A DNA stretch of 13,611 nt from Methanobacteriota archaeon (GTDB lineage Archaea; Thermoplasmatota; Poseidoniia; Poseidoniales; Thalassarchaeaceae): the NCBI GenBank assembly GCA_002685415.1, contig NYXO01000002.1, positions 27,720 to 41,330 on the forward strand, written 5' to 3'. The first letter of the stretch is position 1. Every line of letters starts with the position of its first letter. The position numbers and the translations under genes were made by a program. This document shows positions 13,230-13,611 of this stretch, in pieces. The notes under the pieces are model-generated. The model did no database searches. It saw only the letters and a program-made list of their open reading frames with translations, and had not been told where the DNA came from.

Positions 13230-13611
13230 AATCCGGTTGATCCTGCCGGAGGCTACCGCTATTGGAGTTCGATTAAGCCATGCGAGTCGAGAGTCTTAGG
13301 GACTCGGCGTACCGCTCAGTAACACGTGGGTAACCTGCCCTATGCTGGGGAATAACCTCGGGAAACTGAGAATAATGCCCCATAGTCCACAATGCCTGGA
13401 ACGGTTTGTGGATCAAAGCTCCGGCGGCATAGGATGGGCCTGCGGCGTATCAGGTTGTAGGGGGTGTAACGTACCCTCTAGCCATCAACGCGTACGGGTG
13501 TTGGGAGACATTGCCCGGAGATGGATTCTGAGACACGAATCCAGACCCTACGGGGTGCAGCAGGCGCGGAAACTTGGCAATGCGAGAAATCGTGACCAGG
13601 GAACTCCAAGT
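13230..13611 (+). rRNA. rrs: 16S ribosomal RNA, 5' part
   Basis: The sequence has the archaeal small-subunit 5' end AATCCGGTTGATCCTGCCGG (helix 1 closes CCGG 13233-13236 with CCGG 13246-13249), then AAGCCATGCGAGTCGAGAG, the hairpin GAGTC/GACTC, GTAACACGTGGGTAACCTGC and AGACCC-type 5' domain elements (CACGAATCCAGACCCTACGG), reaching GAACTCCAAGT at the window end. About 382 bases are present, corresponding to most of the 5' domain before the 530 loop; the rest lies beyond 13611. The exact mature 5' base is inferred from alignment by memory with ATTCCGGTTGATCC. The overall look suits Thermoplasmatota, especially Marine Group II/III. Confidence 0.97.

Overview
The window reads as a euryarchaeal chromosome segment, most likely from a marine Thermoplasmatota lineage (Marine Group II/III type, e.g. 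Poseidoniales). The domain is secure: the gene set includes archaeal/eukaryotic-type proteins (eS4, eL32, eL19, aIF1, RNase P subunit Rnp1/Pop4) in the archaeal S10-spc order, and the window ends in a 16S rRNA gene with an archaeal 5' end. The group assignment is inferred from the look of the 16S 5' domain and of the proteins; no database search was possible.

Positions 1-12796 hold one dense co-directional operon: (uL4 fragment) uL4 - uL23 - uL2 - uS19 - uL22 - uS3 - uL29 - aIF1 - Rnp1 - uS17 - uL14 - uL24 - eS4 - uL5 - uS14 - uS8 - uL6 - eL32 - eL19 - uL18 - uS5 - uL30 - uL15 - SecY. Genes overlap by 4 bases (ATGA) or are separated by 0-18 bases, apart from 33 bases before secY. Many junctions carry a stop codon merged with the Shine-Dalgarno sequence (TGAGGTGA), and 21 of 24 genes stop with TGA. 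The products build both ribosomal subunits, the start-codon selection factor, a tRNA 5'-processing subunit and the membrane channel that receives nascent chains. No transposase, CRISPR array, prophage or defence gene is visible.

Positions 12797-13229 contain no protein gene. They hold a T-rich end of the operon, two tandem TATA-like boxes 41 bases apart, a strongly folded segment (about 12932-13103), and a near-copy of the mature 16S 5' end. This is best read as the promoter and leader of the rRNA gene, although an independent small RNA is possible. The 16S rRNA begins near 13230 and runs off the window at 13611.

Nothing here is clearly a new biological system. The departures from the norm are a SecY with an extra N-terminal block of about 140 residues and four predicted membrane segments, an eL32 with an N-terminal SAP-like domain and acidic linker, an insertion in the KOW turn of uL24, acidic extensions on several ribosomal proteins, and an rRNA leader with competing pairings that involve the 16S 5' end.
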